Origin: 66-474 sp035695065 | GTDB taxonomy: Bacteria; Pseudomonadota; Gammaproteobacteria; Xanthomonadales; Rhodanobacteraceae | Reading direction: 5' to 3' | NCBI GenBank assembly: GCA_035695065.1 | Contig: DASSEW010000067.1 | Location: 1-64,000 of the forward strand | DNA length: 64,000 nt | Shown here: piece after piece, positions 33,195 to 42,591 of the stretch | Position numbering within the stretch: position 1 is the first letter of the stretch | Layout: every line of letters begins with the position of its first letter | Notes under the pieces: model-generated | Told to the model about the DNA's origin: nothing | Databases searched by the model: none | The model's input: only the letters and a program-made list of their open reading frames with translations | Position numbers and translations under genes: made by a program

Positions 33195-35585
33195 ATGGCA
33201 AGCAAGTTTCGTATGAAGGCTCTCGTTGTCGCCATGGGTCTCGCCGCAGCCGCGGCGGGAAGTGCCGCGACGGTCGCTGCACCGGCAGTGATGCACGCCA
33301 CGCGCCTGGCGCATGGCGATGCGATCTCGGGCCCGTTGGCGCTGAGCCACCCGATGCATATCGTGGTTTCGCTGAAGCTGCGCAACGAGGCACAGTTGCA
33401 GGCGTTCAATGCGAAGCCGCATGCGCCGATGTCCTCGGCGCAATTCGTGGCCGCGTACTCGCCGACACAGGCGCAGGCGCAGGCCGTGGCCGATTACCTG
33501 AAGGCCAACGGGTTCAGCAACATCACCATTGCGCCGAACCGCCTGCTGGTTTCGGGCGACGCCCCGGCTGCCAACGTGCAGCGCGCGTTCCAGACCACCA
33601 TGGTCAGCGTCAGGACGCATGACGGCCGCATGGCTTACGCCAATTCCGGCGACGTGAAGCTGCCGGCCGCGCTGGCGAACTCGGTGTTCTCGGTGCTCGG
33701 CCTGCAGACCGTGCACATGATGCACACCAACCATGTCATCGCCAAGCCGCACGGCGTCAGCACCAACGTGGGCACCTACGTGACCGGTTCGGCGACCGGC
33801 CACAATCCGACCCAGTTCGCGGCCATCTACGGCGGCAGCGGCACGACCACCGGATCCGCGGTGTCGGTGGGCGTGATCACGCAGGGCAGCATGACCAACG
33901 TCAAGAGCGACTTCTCGAAGTTCCTCTCGCAGAATGGCCTTGCCAGCATTCCGCTGAACGTTGTCACCGTCAATGGCGGCGGCACCGACACCAGCGGCGA
34001 CGGCGAGTGGGACCTGGATACCCAGGACATCGTGGGCATCAGCGGTGGCGTCAAGTCCATCTACCTGTACGACACCCCGACCCTCTCCGATGCGGATCTG
34101 ACCGCCGACTTCAACAAGGCTGTCACCGACAACATCGTGAAGGTCATCAACGTCTCGATCGGCGGTTGCGAGACCAGCGCGGAATCCGGCGGCGTGGCGG
34201 AAGACGACAACATCTTCCAACAGGCGGTCGCGCAGGGCCAGACCTTCTCGATCTCCACCGGTGATTCCGGCGCGGACGAGTGCGGCGATGGCGGCATCAC
34301 CCCGAGCTGGCCGGCCAACTCGCAGTACGTCGTGGCCGTCAGCGGCACCGAGCTGTTCACCAGCGGCACGACCTGGGGCGGCGAGACGGTGTGGAACGAA
34401 CTCGCCAGCAACGAAGGCGCGACCGGCGGCAGCCCGAGCACCTACGAGCCGCAGCCCAGCTGGCAGAACGGCGTCGGCCAGAATGCCGGCAACTCGCATC
34501 GCGGCCTGGGCGATATCGCGTTCGACGGTGATCCGAATTCCGGCGCGATCGTGATCGTTGACGGCGCAAACCAGCAGATTGGCGGTACCAGCCTGGCGTC
34601 GCCGCTGTTCGTCGGAACCTGGGCGCGCGTGCTGGCCATCAATCCGTCGATCGGCTTCGCCGCGCCGAAGATCTACTCGGATGCGGCCAGCAACTATGCG
34701 GCCGACTTCCACGACGTGACCTCGGGCAACAACTCCGGTGAGACGGCCGCGACGGGCTGGGATTACCCGACCGGCTTCGGCAGCGTGAACATCGCCAACT
34801 TCGTGTCGCACGTGACTGGCGGCGGCGGTGGCGGCGGCACGGGCGGCGGCACGCCGTCGGCGAACTTCAGCTTCACCACCAGCGGGCTGACCGCCAACTT
34901 CACCGACAGCTCCACCGATTCGGGCGGCACCATTGGCTCGCATTCGTGGACCTTCGGCGACGGCGGCACCTCAACCGCGACCAACCCGACCCACACCTAT
35001 GCGGCGGCGGGCACTTACAGCGTCACTGAAACCGTGACCGACAGCTCCGACGGCCAGCAAAGCTCGAAGACCGAGTCGGTGACGGTGTCGAGCAGCGGTG
35101 GTGGTGGCGGCAGCTCGCAGTTGCTCGGCAACCCGGGCTTCGAGACCGGTTCGGCTTCGCCGTGGACGATGAGCAGCGGCACGCTGTGCGACAGCTCCTG
35201 CGGTGAATCGCCGCACAGCGGCACGTACTACGCCTACCTGGACGGTTACGGTACGACTCACACCGACAATGTCTCGCAGAAGGTCAGCATCCCGAGCGGC
35301 AAGACCTCGGCGACGCTCTCGTTCTACCTGCACATCGATACCGCGGAAAATCCGTCCGGTGCTGCGTACGACCATCTGTACGTGCGCGTGTACAACAGCT
35401 CGGGCAGTCTGCTGAAAACGCTGGCGACGTATTCGAACCTGAATGCGAACACCGGGTACACCCAGCACAGCTTTAACCTGAGCGCGTACATCGGCCAGAC
35501 CGTCACGATCAAGTTCACTGGCAGCGAAGACAGCTCGCTGCAGACCTCGTTCCTGATCGACGACACCGCGTTGAACGTGCAGTAA
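33195..35585 (+). CDS. S53 sedolisin peptidase with PKD and C-terminal domain (copy 1)
   Basis: A 796-residue secreted serine-carboxyl peptidase. It has a signal peptide (about 30 residues), a pro-kumamolisin propeptide (LSHPMHIVVSLKLRNEAQLQAF to about residue 175), then the catalytic domain with Glu271 and Asp275 (E-W-D-L-D), oxyanion Asp357 (S-T-G-D-S-G) and the nucleophile Ser466 (G-G-T-S-L-A-S-P). After a glycine-rich linker come a PKD domain (about 553-630, F-G-D-G-G motif) and a beta-sandwich C-terminal domain starting LLGNPGFETG. S53 enzymes are maximally active at acid pH. The three domains suggest binding to an insoluble substrate. First of three tandem S53 genes. Confidence 0.95.
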   Translation: MASKFRMKALVVAMGLAAAAAGSAATVAAPAVMHATRLAHGDAISGPLALSHPMHIVVSLKLRNEAQLQAFNAKPHAPMSSAQFVAAYSPTQAQAQAVADYLKANGFSNITIAPNRLLVSGDAPAANVQRAFQTTMVSVRTHDGRMAYANSGDVKLPAALANSVFSVLGLQTVHMMHTNHVIAKPHGVSTNVGTYVTGSATGHNPTQFAAIYGGSGTTTGSAVSVGVITQGSMTNVKSDFSKFLSQNGLASIPLNVVTVNGGGTDTSGDGEWDLDTQDIVGISGGVKSIYLYDTPTLSDADLTADFNKAVTDNIVKVINVSIGGCETSAESGGVAEDDNIFQQAVAQGQTFSISTGDSGADECGDGGITPSWPANSQYVVAVSGTELFTSGTTWGGETVWNELASNEGATGGSPSTYEPQPSWQNGVGQNAGNSHRGLGDIAFDGDPNSGAIVIVDGANQQIGGTSLASPLFVGTWARVLAINPSIGFAAPKIYSDAASNYAADFHDVTSGNNSGETAATGWDYPTGFGSVNIANFVSHVTGGGGGGGTGGGTPSANFSFTTSGLTANFTDSSTDSGGTIGSHSWTFGDGGTSTATNPTHTYAAAGTYSVTETVTDSSDGQQSSKTESVTVSSSGGGGGSSQLLGNPGFETGSASPWTMSSGTLCDSSCGESPHSGTYYAYLDGYGTTHTDNVSQKVSIPSGKTSATLSFYLHIDTAENPSGAAYDHLYVRVYNSSGSLLKTLATYSNLNANTGYTQHSFNLSAYIGQTVTIKFTGSEDSSLQTSFLIDDTALNVQ

Positions 35586-35651
35586 CCAAGACAGGAGCCG
35601 AGGCTCCGGGCAGCACATGACGTGCGCTGATCCTGGAGCAGGCAACCACAC

Positions 35652-35681
35652 CGGGGCCGCGCAATGCGGCCCCGTTTTTTT
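35652..35681 (+). terminator. Rho-independent terminator of S53 copy 1
   Basis: A 9-bp GC-rich stem (CGGGGCCGC/GCGGCCCCG) with the loop GCAAT is followed by seven T residues, about 70 bp after the stop codon. Confidence 0.92.
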
Positions 35682-35761
35682 GCCACCAAGGAAACGCGAC
35701 GGGCGATCGCGTGTCCAGGGAACCCTGTCCGGCTTTGGATGCGGTGCACCATCAAATGTGA

Positions 35762-35790
35762 TTGACCGCACATTGCCGGATTGCTAATTT
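35762..35790 (+). promoter_or_regulatory. Candidate promoter of S53 copy 2
   Basis: TTGACC (35762-35767), a 17-bp spacer and TAATTT (35785-35790) match the sigma-70 boxes. The start would lie about 170 nt before the ATG at 35966, giving a long leader. No experimental support. Confidence 0.5.
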
Positions 35791-35965
35791 CCGCAAGTCA
35801 CGCAGGGGGGAGATCGTTTTCGATCCGGTTTTCAGACGCGACGCAGGTTGTGGCAGCCCGGACTGATCGCCCCTGCCGGTGCGGCCGTGTTCAAGGTAGT
35901 GTCGGGAACGCATCGTCGCCAATTCGCGCGGTGCGCATTCGCAACTTCAATGTAGGGGACAACTC

Positions 35966-37714
35966 ATGTTGACGCTCAAAGATCTGCGCAGGCAGGCCCT
36001 CGTGCTCGCCATTGCCGGTGCGGTGGGGATCGCCGGCAGCGCCCAGGCCGCGAAACCGAATTCCGGCGCGCAGCTCGCCACGGTAAGCCATGCCACCCCG
36101 CTCAGCCGCGGCGACGTGGTGCGCGGCGCGCTCGCGTTGTCGCATCCCATCCACATCACGGTGGCGCTGAACTTGCGCAACCGGGCGCAGTTGGACGCTT
36201 ATAACGCCAAACCGCACCAGCCGATGAGCCGCGCGGAACTCGCGGCGAACTACCTCCCGACCAGCGCGCAGGCGCAAGCCGTCGCGGACTTCCTGAAATC
36301 CGCCGGCTTCACCAACGTCAGGATTTCCGCCAGCCGCATGCTGGTGAACGCGGATGCCTCGGCAGCGGTTGCTTCGCGCGCATTCAATACCTCGTTCGTG
36401 CAAGTGCGGACCCATGATGGCCGTATCGCCTTCGCCAACACCTCCGCGATCCAGGTTCCGGCCGCACTGGCGGGCAGCGTGCGAGCCGTACTCGGCGCGC
36501 AAACCGTCCATCAGGCGCATACCTATGCAGTCAAGGCCACCACCACCGGTGGAATCGGCGGCCACCTTACGCCCGAGTTCGCCGATATCTACGGCGCCAG
36601 CGGCCTTGGACCGGCCACGAACGTCGACGTCGCCATCATAGGCTGGGGCAGCATGGAACAGAGCGTCACCGATCTCGGTGATTTCATGACCAACAACCCC
36701 GGCTATTCGGCGGGTACGGTCAGCGTGGTTTGCACCGATGTCGGGGCTACAATCGACCCGAATACCGGCATGCCGAGCGGTGGCACCACCACGATCGGCG
36801 ATTCCACCTGCGGCGGCAATTCCGACCAGGGTTCCGTGGAATGGAGCATGGACAGCCAGTCCATCCTGGGCATCACCGGCGGGGTGCGGAGCCTCACCTT
36901 CTACGCCGCCCAGTCCGGCAACAATTTCGAGATCACCGACGCGATCAATGAAGTCGTGTACCCGAGCCAGGGCGAGCCGCTGGCGTCCGTGATCAACCAG
37001 TCCTACGGCGAGTGCGAGCGGTTCGAGGACAGCACTCACACCTTCGTGTACTCTGATGGGAATACGTACAGCGGCGACGGTACCGCCCAGGCCGACGATC
37101 AACTGTATGCAGTCGGCGTGGCGCAGGGTCAGACCTTCTCCGCTTCCACCGGCGACTCGGGTGCGGACGAGTGCGTGAAGGACGGGCTCGCCGCGGCGCT
37201 CAACAACGCGAGCTATCCCGCCAGCTCGCCGTACAACGTCGCGGTCGCAGGCACCACGTTGAACGCTTCCAGCACCACCTGGTCGCGCGAGACCGAGTGG
37301 GTGGGTTCCGGCGGCAGCCCGAGCTCGTTCGAAGCCTCGCCGTCGTGGCAGACGGCGCTCACGTACGGCACCTTCAAGGGCATGCGTGGCCCGGACGTGG
37401 CATTCGACGCCAACCCGAATACCGGCGCGATCTACTACAACGGCGGCAGCCTGATCCAGGTGGGTGGCACCAGCCTGGCCTCGCCGCTGTTCGTGGGCGC
37501 CTGGGCACGCCTGATCGCCAACGGCGCGGTGGATCCGATGACCCCGGCGGGCCAGCAGTTGTACGCGATGCCGGCGTCGTTCTTCCATGACATCACCGGC
37601 GGCAACAACGGCGGCTACATCACGCGTCGTGGCTGGGACTGGGCGTCCGGTCGCGGCAGCCTGAATCTGAGCAACTTCTCCTCGCAGGTTACGGCAGCGG
37701 CCATCAAGCGCTAA
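35966..37714 (+). CDS. S53 sedolisin peptidase (copy 2)
   Basis: A 582-residue secreted peptidase with signal peptide (ending near AQA, residue 28), pro-kumamolisin propeptide (LSHPIHITVALNLRNRAQLDAY) and an S53 catalytic domain. The catalytic residues are Glu292 and Asp296 (E-W-S-M-D), Asp397 (S-T-G-D-S-G) and Ser503 (G-G-T-S-L-A-S-P), all present. It ends right after the catalytic domain, without the PKD and C-terminal modules of copy 1, and has an extra cysteine-rich insert before the Glu/Asp motif (CTDVGATIDPNTG and STCGGN), so it is the most divergent of the three. No glycine linker is present. Confidence 0.95.
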   Translation: MLTLKDLRRQALVLAIAGAVGIAGSAQAAKPNSGAQLATVSHATPLSRGDVVRGALALSHPIHITVALNLRNRAQLDAYNAKPHQPMSRAELAANYLPTSAQAQAVADFLKSAGFTNVRISASRMLVNADASAAVASRAFNTSFVQVRTHDGRIAFANTSAIQVPAALAGSVRAVLGAQTVHQAHTYAVKATTTGGIGGHLTPEFADIYGASGLGPATNVDVAIIGWGSMEQSVTDLGDFMTNNPGYSAGTVSVVCTDVGATIDPNTGMPSGGTTTIGDSTCGGNSDQGSVEWSMDSQSILGITGGVRSLTFYAAQSGNNFEITDAINEVVYPSQGEPLASVINQSYGECERFEDSTHTFVYSDGNTYSGDGTAQADDQLYAVGVAQGQTFSASTGDSGADECVKDGLAAALNNASYPASSPYNVAVAGTTLNASSTTWSRETEWVGSGGSPSSFEASPSWQTALTYGTFKGMRGPDVAFDANPNTGAIYYNGGSLIQVGGTSLASPLFVGAWARLIANGAVDPMTPAGQQLYAMPASFFHDITGGNNGGYITRRGWDWASGRGSLNLSNFSSQVTAAAIKR

Positions 37715-37740
37715 AACTGCCGTTTGTCACTGTTGTGAAG

Positions 37741-37770
37741 AAGGCCCGGTCGGCAACGACCGGGCCTTTT
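37741..37770 (+). terminator. Rho-independent terminator of S53 copy 2
   Basis: A 12-bp stem (AAGGCCCGGTCG/CGACCGGGCCTT) with a GCAA tetraloop and a short T-run, 27 bp after the stop. Confidence 0.88.
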
Positions 37771-37846
37771 CATTCCATTTGCCAACCGGAGCAGCACGTG
37801 CGCGAGCGAACGGGTGCGGTGCAGCATGACGACCGGGGCATGCAAT

Positions 37847-37861
37847 GTTACGTTCTGTAAC
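37847..37861. promoter_or_regulatory. Palindrome GTTACGTTCTGTAAC upstream of S53 copy 3
   Basis: A 15-bp inverted repeat (GTTAC, five-base centre, GTAAC) overlapped by a direct repeat of ACGTTC, 136 bp before the gene. It is AT-richer than its surroundings and has the size of a dimeric repressor or activator operator. The regulator is unknown. Confidence 0.35.
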
Positions 37862-37996
37862 GTTCGGTTCGGGGGCCGGACGAAACGCGCCGGACCACGG
37901 AATCGCCCGACCTGCTGCGGACACGGAGGTACAGCAGGGCGGACGCGACGCGGCCAACGGCGTCCGCTCGCATTCCTTTCTCATGAGGGATCATCC

Positions 37997-39583
37997 ATGC
38001 ATTCTTTTCGCAAGCACGCCCTGACCGTGGCGCTCGGTCTTGCCCTGAGCGCGGGTTCCGCGTTCGCCGTTGCGGCTCCGATTTCGCAGAACGTCGCGAT
38101 CGCGCATGCCACGAGCATGCAAGCTGGTGACATGGTCACCGGCGCACTGCCGATATCGCATTCGCTGCACGTGACCGTCGCGCTAACGTTACGCAATGAG
38201 TCGCAACTGGACGCGGCCATCGCGCAACATCACGTGATGTCGCAGCAGCAGTTCATGGCCGACCACGCACCCACCGCCGCGCAGGCGCAGGCCGTGGCGG
38301 ATTTCCTGAGCCAGGCCGGCTTCCACAACGTGACGATCGCGCCGAACCGGCTGCTGGTTTCCGGTGATGCGCCGGCTGGCCTGGTGCAGCGCGCGTTCAA
38401 CACGCAAATGGTGTCGGTGCACACGCATGACGGTCGTGCGGCGTTCGCCAACAGCAGCGATATCGTTGTTCCGGCTTCGCTGCGTGGTTCGGTGAAGGCG
38501 GTGCTCGGCTTGCAGACCGTGCACGTGCCGCATCTGTTCAAGGGCAAACCCGGCGGTGGTGGTGGCGGCGGCTCCATCATCGGCCATGATCCGATGGAGT
38601 TCTCCGGCCTCTACGGCGGCAGCGGCCTGCCGACCGGCTCGGGCGTGTCCGTCGGCATCATCACCAACGGTGACCTCAGCGCCACGCTGAGCGACCTCAA
38701 CCAGTTCACATCGTCGCACGGGCTCGCCGCGGTGAGCACGCAGATCGTCAACACCGACGGTACGGGAACCGATACCAGCGGCACCGCCGAATGGGACCTG
38801 GACAGCCAGGACATCCTCGGCATGGCGGGCGGCCAGATCGGAAAAATCATTTTCTACAACATCCCGACGCTGGCGAACTCGAGCATGGTGGACGACTTCA
38901 ACACCGTGGTCAGCGCCAACGCGGTGAAGGTGATCAACGTTTCGCTGGGCGAGTGCGAAACGTCGGCGAAGAACGACGGCTCCGCCGCGGCGGCGGACAA
39001 CATCTTCAAGCAGGCCGTCGCGCAGGGCCAGACCTTCTCGGTGTCCACGGGCGACTCGGGTTCCAACGAGTGCACCAAGAGCCCCAGCGGCACCACGCCG
39101 AGCTGGCCTGCCAGTTCGCCTTACGTCGTGGCCGTGGGCGGCACCACGCTCAACGCCACGACCACCACGTGGCAGGGCGAAACCGTGTGGTCGAGCACGG
39201 GCGGCAGCCCCAGCACCTTCGAGCCGATGCCGAGCTGGCAGGTGGGCGTGGGCCAGAACGCCGGCCACACCACGCGCGGGCTGCCCGACATCGCCTTCGA
39301 TGCCGATCCCAACAGCGGCTCCAAGATCATCGTCAACGGCAGCCTCGCGCAGTATGGCGGCACCAGCCTCTCGTCACCGCTGTTCGTCGGGTTCTGGGCA
39401 CGCATGATCGCGGCCAAGGGCACGGGCATCGGCTTCGCCGCGCCGAAGCTCTATGCATTGCCCTCCACGGCGTTCCACGACGTCGTGTCGGGCAGCAATG
39501 GCGGTGAATCCGCGGCGCCGGGCTGGGATTACACCACCGGCTTCGGCAGCATCATCATGAACAAGGCTTCCACTTCGCTCTGA
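37997..39583 (+). CDS. S53 sedolisin peptidase (copy 3)
   Basis: A 528-residue secreted peptidase. After the signal peptide (MHSFRKHALTVALGLALSAG then SAFAVA) the pro-kumamolisin propeptide (ISHSLHVTVALTLRNESQLDAAI) is joined by a glycine-rich linker (KPGGGGGGGS) to the catalytic domain. Catalytic residues are Glu265 and Asp269 (E-W-D-L-D), Asp353 (S-T-G-D-S-G) and Ser457 (G-G-T-S-L-S-S-P). It lacks C-terminal add-on domains. The catalytic part is closer to copy 1 than to copy 2 by the motifs visible (W-D-L-D, S-A-K/E at matching places, shared linker position). The linker is a likely autoprocessing site. Confidence 0.95.
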   Translation: MHSFRKHALTVALGLALSAGSAFAVAAPISQNVAIAHATSMQAGDMVTGALPISHSLHVTVALTLRNESQLDAAIAQHHVMSQQQFMADHAPTAAQAQAVADFLSQAGFHNVTIAPNRLLVSGDAPAGLVQRAFNTQMVSVHTHDGRAAFANSSDIVVPASLRGSVKAVLGLQTVHVPHLFKGKPGGGGGGGSIIGHDPMEFSGLYGGSGLPTGSGVSVGIITNGDLSATLSDLNQFTSSHGLAAVSTQIVNTDGTGTDTSGTAEWDLDSQDILGMAGGQIGKIIFYNIPTLANSSMVDDFNTVVSANAVKVINVSLGECETSAKNDGSAAAADNIFKQAVAQGQTFSVSTGDSGSNECTKSPSGTTPSWPASSPYVVAVGGTTLNATTTTWQGETVWSSTGGSPSTFEPMPSWQVGVGQNAGHTTRGLPDIAFDADPNSGSKIIVNGSLAQYGGTSLSSPLFVGFWARMIAAKGTGIGFAAPKLYALPSTAFHDVVSGSNGGESAAPGWDYTTGFGSIIMNKASTSL

Positions 39584-39612
39584 AGCGCGACTGCCTTCGT
39601 AGCTTGTAGCCT

Positions 39613-39642
39613 GGAGCCCGGCTTCGCGCCGGGCTCCTTTTT
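39613..39642 (+). terminator. Rho-independent terminator of S53 copy 3
   Basis: A 10-bp stem (GGAGCCCGGC/GCCGGGCTCC) with a 5-nt loop and five T residues, 30 bp after the stop. Confidence 0.92.
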
Positions 39643-39673
39643 GTGGAGACCCTGCGCAACCGCGGCTGGCCTT

Positions 39674-40162
39674 TTACGAGAGCGATTCGAAGCGATTGGC
39701 CTCGCGATTCTTGCGCACGTGTTGCGGATCCCAGACGCGGCCGTTCATCGCGATCCACACGCCATCTGCCGCGGTCTGCACCGCGCCCACCGCGCAGCCG
39801 ATGTTGAACACCGCATCCGACCCCTGGAACCGCGCGGGATTCAATGCGCCGGTCAGCACGATCACCTTCCCGGCGATCCCCTCCAACGCGCGCGCGGTCT
39901 CCACCATGGTGTCGGTGCCGTGCGTCACCAGCACGTGCCGGTGCGGCTGCTGTTCGATGGCCTTGCGGATCGCCGCGCGATCGACATCGAGCATGTCCAG
40001 GCTGTCCTTGCGCAGGACGGGGACGACTTCGAACTCGAACGCCACGCCCAGTTGCGCGAGGATCTCGCCGATCTGCGGCGCGCCGATCTGGTAATCGGAC
40101 TTCGCGTCGAAATACACCTTGTCGATGGTGCCGCCGGTGGTGATCACGGTGAGGTGCTGCAT
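39674..40162 (-). CDS. Short asparaginase-domain protein
   Basis: A 162-residue protein that matches only the N-terminal half of type I/II L-asparaginases: the first active-site motif T-T-G-G-T-I-D-K-V-Y and the second T-H-G-T-D-T-M-V-E-T-A are both present, with K-V-I-V-L-T-G-A-L-N-P-A-R. The C-terminal domain found in 330-residue asparaginases is missing, and nothing downstream supplies it, so either a compact family or a lost domain. Activity on asparagine is possible but not shown. It converges on S53 copy 3 and is divergent from yajC. Confidence 0.85.
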   Translation of the reverse strand: MQHLTVITTGGTIDKVYFDAKSDYQIGAPQIGEILAQLGVAFEFEVVPVLRKDSLDMLDVDRAAIRKAIEQQPHRHVLVTHGTDTMVETARALEGIAGKVIVLTGALNPARFQGSDAVFNIGCAVGAVQTAADGVWIAMNGRVWDPQHVRKNREANRFESLS

Positions 40163-40324
40163 GGATGTATGCCCGGTTCGATCAACGCACGATTATCGCA
40201 AAGCCCCGCCATGCCCGTCACCGCGTTGTGGCCCATTTCCATGCGCCCGGCAACGCGGCATGGCATAATCCGCCGTCTTTTTGCAGGCCCGTCATGTACA
40301 TGGCGGCCACAACGTGGAGTTCCG

Positions 40325-40663
40325 ATGAGCTTTTCCCTGATTTCCCAGGCCCACGCGGCTGCGGCCCCCGCCGCGGCGGCCGCGCCCGGCAACCCGTTCC
40401 TCACTTTCCTGCCGCTGCTGATACTGTTCGGCGTGTTCTATTTCATGCTGATCCGCCCGCAGATGAAGCGGCAGAAGGAAGTGCGCACCATGCTCGGCCA
40501 GCTGGCCCGGAACGACGAGGTGATCGCCGCGGGCATCGCCGGGCGCGTGGACGAGGTGGGCGAATCGTTCTGCACCGTCGAGATCGCGCCGAACGTGAAG
40601 ATCCGCGTGCAGAAGGGCGCGATCACGCAGGTGTTGCCCAAGGGCACTCTCAAGTCTTCCTGA
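40325..40663 (+). CDS. yajC: Preprotein translocase subunit YajC
   Basis: A 112-residue inner-membrane protein of the SecDF-YajC complex. One N-terminal helix (FLTFLPLLILFGVFYFMLI) is followed by RPQMKRQKEVRTMLGQLARNDEVIAAGIAGRVDEVGESFCTVEIA. The alanine-rich N-terminus before the helix is typical of Lysobacterales. It is followed by secD after 41 bp. The tgt and queA genes that often precede yajC are not present here. Confidence 0.96.
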   Translation: MSFSLISQAHAAAAPAAAAAPGNPFLTFLPLLILFGVFYFMLIRPQMKRQKEVRTMLGQLARNDEVIAAGIAGRVDEVGESFCTVEIAPNVKIRVQKGAITQVLPKGTLKSS

Positions 40664-40704
40664 TTGTCGAAGATGCCGACGAAAGCATCCGGTAACCATC
40701 ATCC

Positions 40705-42561
40705 ATGACCGACTTTCCCCGCTGGAAATACGCGCTGGTCGCGATCGTGCTCGCGCTCGGCCTGCTCTACGCATCGCCCAACATCTTCCGTCCGCAGCCC
40801 GCGGTGCAGATCTCGGCCAATCGTGGCGCGACGGTCGACGCCGCGCTGCAGAAGAAGGTCGAGACCACGCTGACGCAGGCCAAGATCCCCTACCAGGACG
40901 TCGAGATCCAGGGCGATCGCCTGCTGGCGCGGTTCGCCAACACCGACGTGCAATTGCGCGGCTCCGACACGCTGCGCCTCGCACTTGGCGACGACTACAC
41001 GGTAGCGCTGAACCTTGCGACGACCGTGCCCTCGTGGCTGCAATCCATCGGCGCGCACGCGATGCCGCTCGGCCTCGACTTGCAGGGCGGCGTGCACTTC
41101 CTGATGCAGGTGGACCAGAACGCGGTGCTGCTGAAGCAGCAGCAGCGTTACCTGGATGACATCCGCTCGGTGCTGCGCGACAAGAAGATCCACTACGACT
41201 CGGTGACGCCGAGCGGGCAGGGCGTGCAGGTGGTGTTGAAGACCAGCGCCGACCGCGACGCTGCGGCCACTGCGATCACCACCGACGCGCCGGACCTGGT
41301 GCTCAACAACGTCACCACGCCCGGTGGCGCGCCCGCGCTGCAGGCCAACATCAAGCCGGACAAGCTGCGCGAGCTGGCCGAGAACACCATCCGCCAGAAC
41401 GTCACCACGCTGCGCAACCGCATCAACGTGCTCGGCGTGTCGGAGCCGGTGATCCAGCAGCAGGGCGAATCGCGCATCGTGGTGGAACTGCCGGGCGTGC
41501 AGGACACCGCCCAGGCCAAGAAGATCCTCGGTGCCACCGCCACGCTGGAATACCACGCGGTGGACACCAACGTGAACCCGGTGGAAGCCGAGCGCACCGG
41601 CAACGTGCCGCCGGAGGATCGGCTCTACAAGATGAAGAGCGGCCAGCCGATCGTGCTGAAGAAGAAGACGATCGTCAGCGGCGACGAGCTGGTGGACGCA
41701 AGCCAGGGTTATGACCAGCAGACCGGCCAGCCGGACGTCAACGTCGAGCTGAACTCCGCCGGCGCCAAGAAGATGCTGGATTTCACCACCCAGAACGTCG
41801 GCAAGCCGATGGCGGTGGTGTACATCGAACGCGTGCCGGAAACCAAGCTCGTCAACGGCAAGGAAGTGCATTCTTCCAAGACCACCGAGGAAGTGATCAG
41901 CAGCGCGACCGTGCAAGGCGTGTTCGGCAAGCGCTTCCAGACGACCGGCCTCGGCCAGCAGGAAGCGCAGACGCTGGCGGTGCTGTTGCGTTCCGGTTCG
42001 CTGGCCGCGCCGGTGGACATCGTCGAGCAGCGCGTGATCGGTCCCTCGCTCGGCCAGGACAACATCCAGAAGGGCGAGCGTGCGGTGATCCTCGGCCTGG
42101 TGCTGGTGCTCGCGGCCGCCGCGATCTACTACAAGTTGTTCGGCCTCGTGGCCGACGTGGCGCTGTTCTTCAACCTGGTGATCCTGATCGCGATCATGTC
42201 GGCGATCGGCGTGACGCTGACCATGCCCGGCATCGCCGGTATCGTGCTGACGCTCGGCATGTCCATCGACGCGAACGTGCTGATCTGCGAGCGCGTCCGC
42301 GAGGAACTGCGCAACGGCTCGACGCCGCTTGCCTCCATCCGCGCAGGCTACGAAAAGGCGTGGTCCACCATTCTGGACGCCAACGTCACCCACCTGCTGG
42401 CGGCGCTCGGCCTGATGACTCTGGGCTCCGGCGCGATCAAGGGCTTCGGCGTGACCTTGTTCATCGGTATCCTCACTTCGCTGTTCACTTCGGTGACCGT
42501 GACGCACGCGATCACCGCGGCGATCCACGGCGGCCGCAAGTTGAAGACGCTGTCGGTTTGA
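40705..42561 (+). CDS. secD: Protein translocase subunit SecD
   Basis: A 618-residue membrane protein that with SecF uses the proton gradient to pull secreted proteins through SecYEG. It has an N-terminal helix (YALVAIVLALGLLYASPNIF), a large periplasmic P1 domain (LGLDLQGGVHFLMQVD, RNRINVLGVSEPVIQQQGESRIVVELPGVQD) and five C-terminal helices with the GIAGIVLTLGMSIDANVLICERVREEL motif carrying the conserved aspartate. Length and motifs are complete. The secF gene follows after 94 bp that contain a REP pair. Confidence 0.97.
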   Translation: MTDFPRWKYALVAIVLALGLLYASPNIFRPQPAVQISANRGATVDAALQKKVETTLTQAKIPYQDVEIQGDRLLARFANTDVQLRGSDTLRLALGDDYTVALNLATTVPSWLQSIGAHAMPLGLDLQGGVHFLMQVDQNAVLLKQQQRYLDDIRSVLRDKKIHYDSVTPSGQGVQVVLKTSADRDAAATAITTDAPDLVLNNVTTPGGAPALQANIKPDKLRELAENTIRQNVTTLRNRINVLGVSEPVIQQQGESRIVVELPGVQDTAQAKKILGATATLEYHAVDTNVNPVEAERTGNVPPEDRLYKMKSGQPIVLKKKTIVSGDELVDASQGYDQQTGQPDVNVELNSAGAKKMLDFTTQNVGKPMAVVYIERVPETKLVNGKEVHSSKTTEEVISSATVQGVFGKRFQTTGLGQQEAQTLAVLLRSGSLAAPVDIVEQRVIGPSLGQDNIQKGERAVILGLVLVLAAAAIYYKLFGLVADVALFFNLVILIAIMSAIGVTLTMPGIAGIVLTLGMSIDANVLICERVREELRNGSTPLASIRAGYEKAWSTILDANVTHLLAALGLMTLGSGAIKGFGVTLFIGILTSLFTSVTVTHAITAAIHGGRKLKTLSV

Positions 42562-42591
42562 AAGAACCTCTCCGGCACCGGAAGGTTGGAC

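Larger units (their letters stand above)
35586..35965. other. Intergenic region between S53 copies 1 and 2
   Basis: A 380-bp gap containing the terminator of copy 1 (35652-35681) and a candidate promoter for copy 2 (35762-35790). The remaining about 170 bp before the ATG is a leader without a recognisable protein frame or riboswitch. Confidence 0.6.

Noticed and set aside
32901..34943. 680-residue antisense frame opposite S53 copy 1
   Set aside because: Shadow frame; no start signal and no motif, while the + strand encodes a complete sedolisin.
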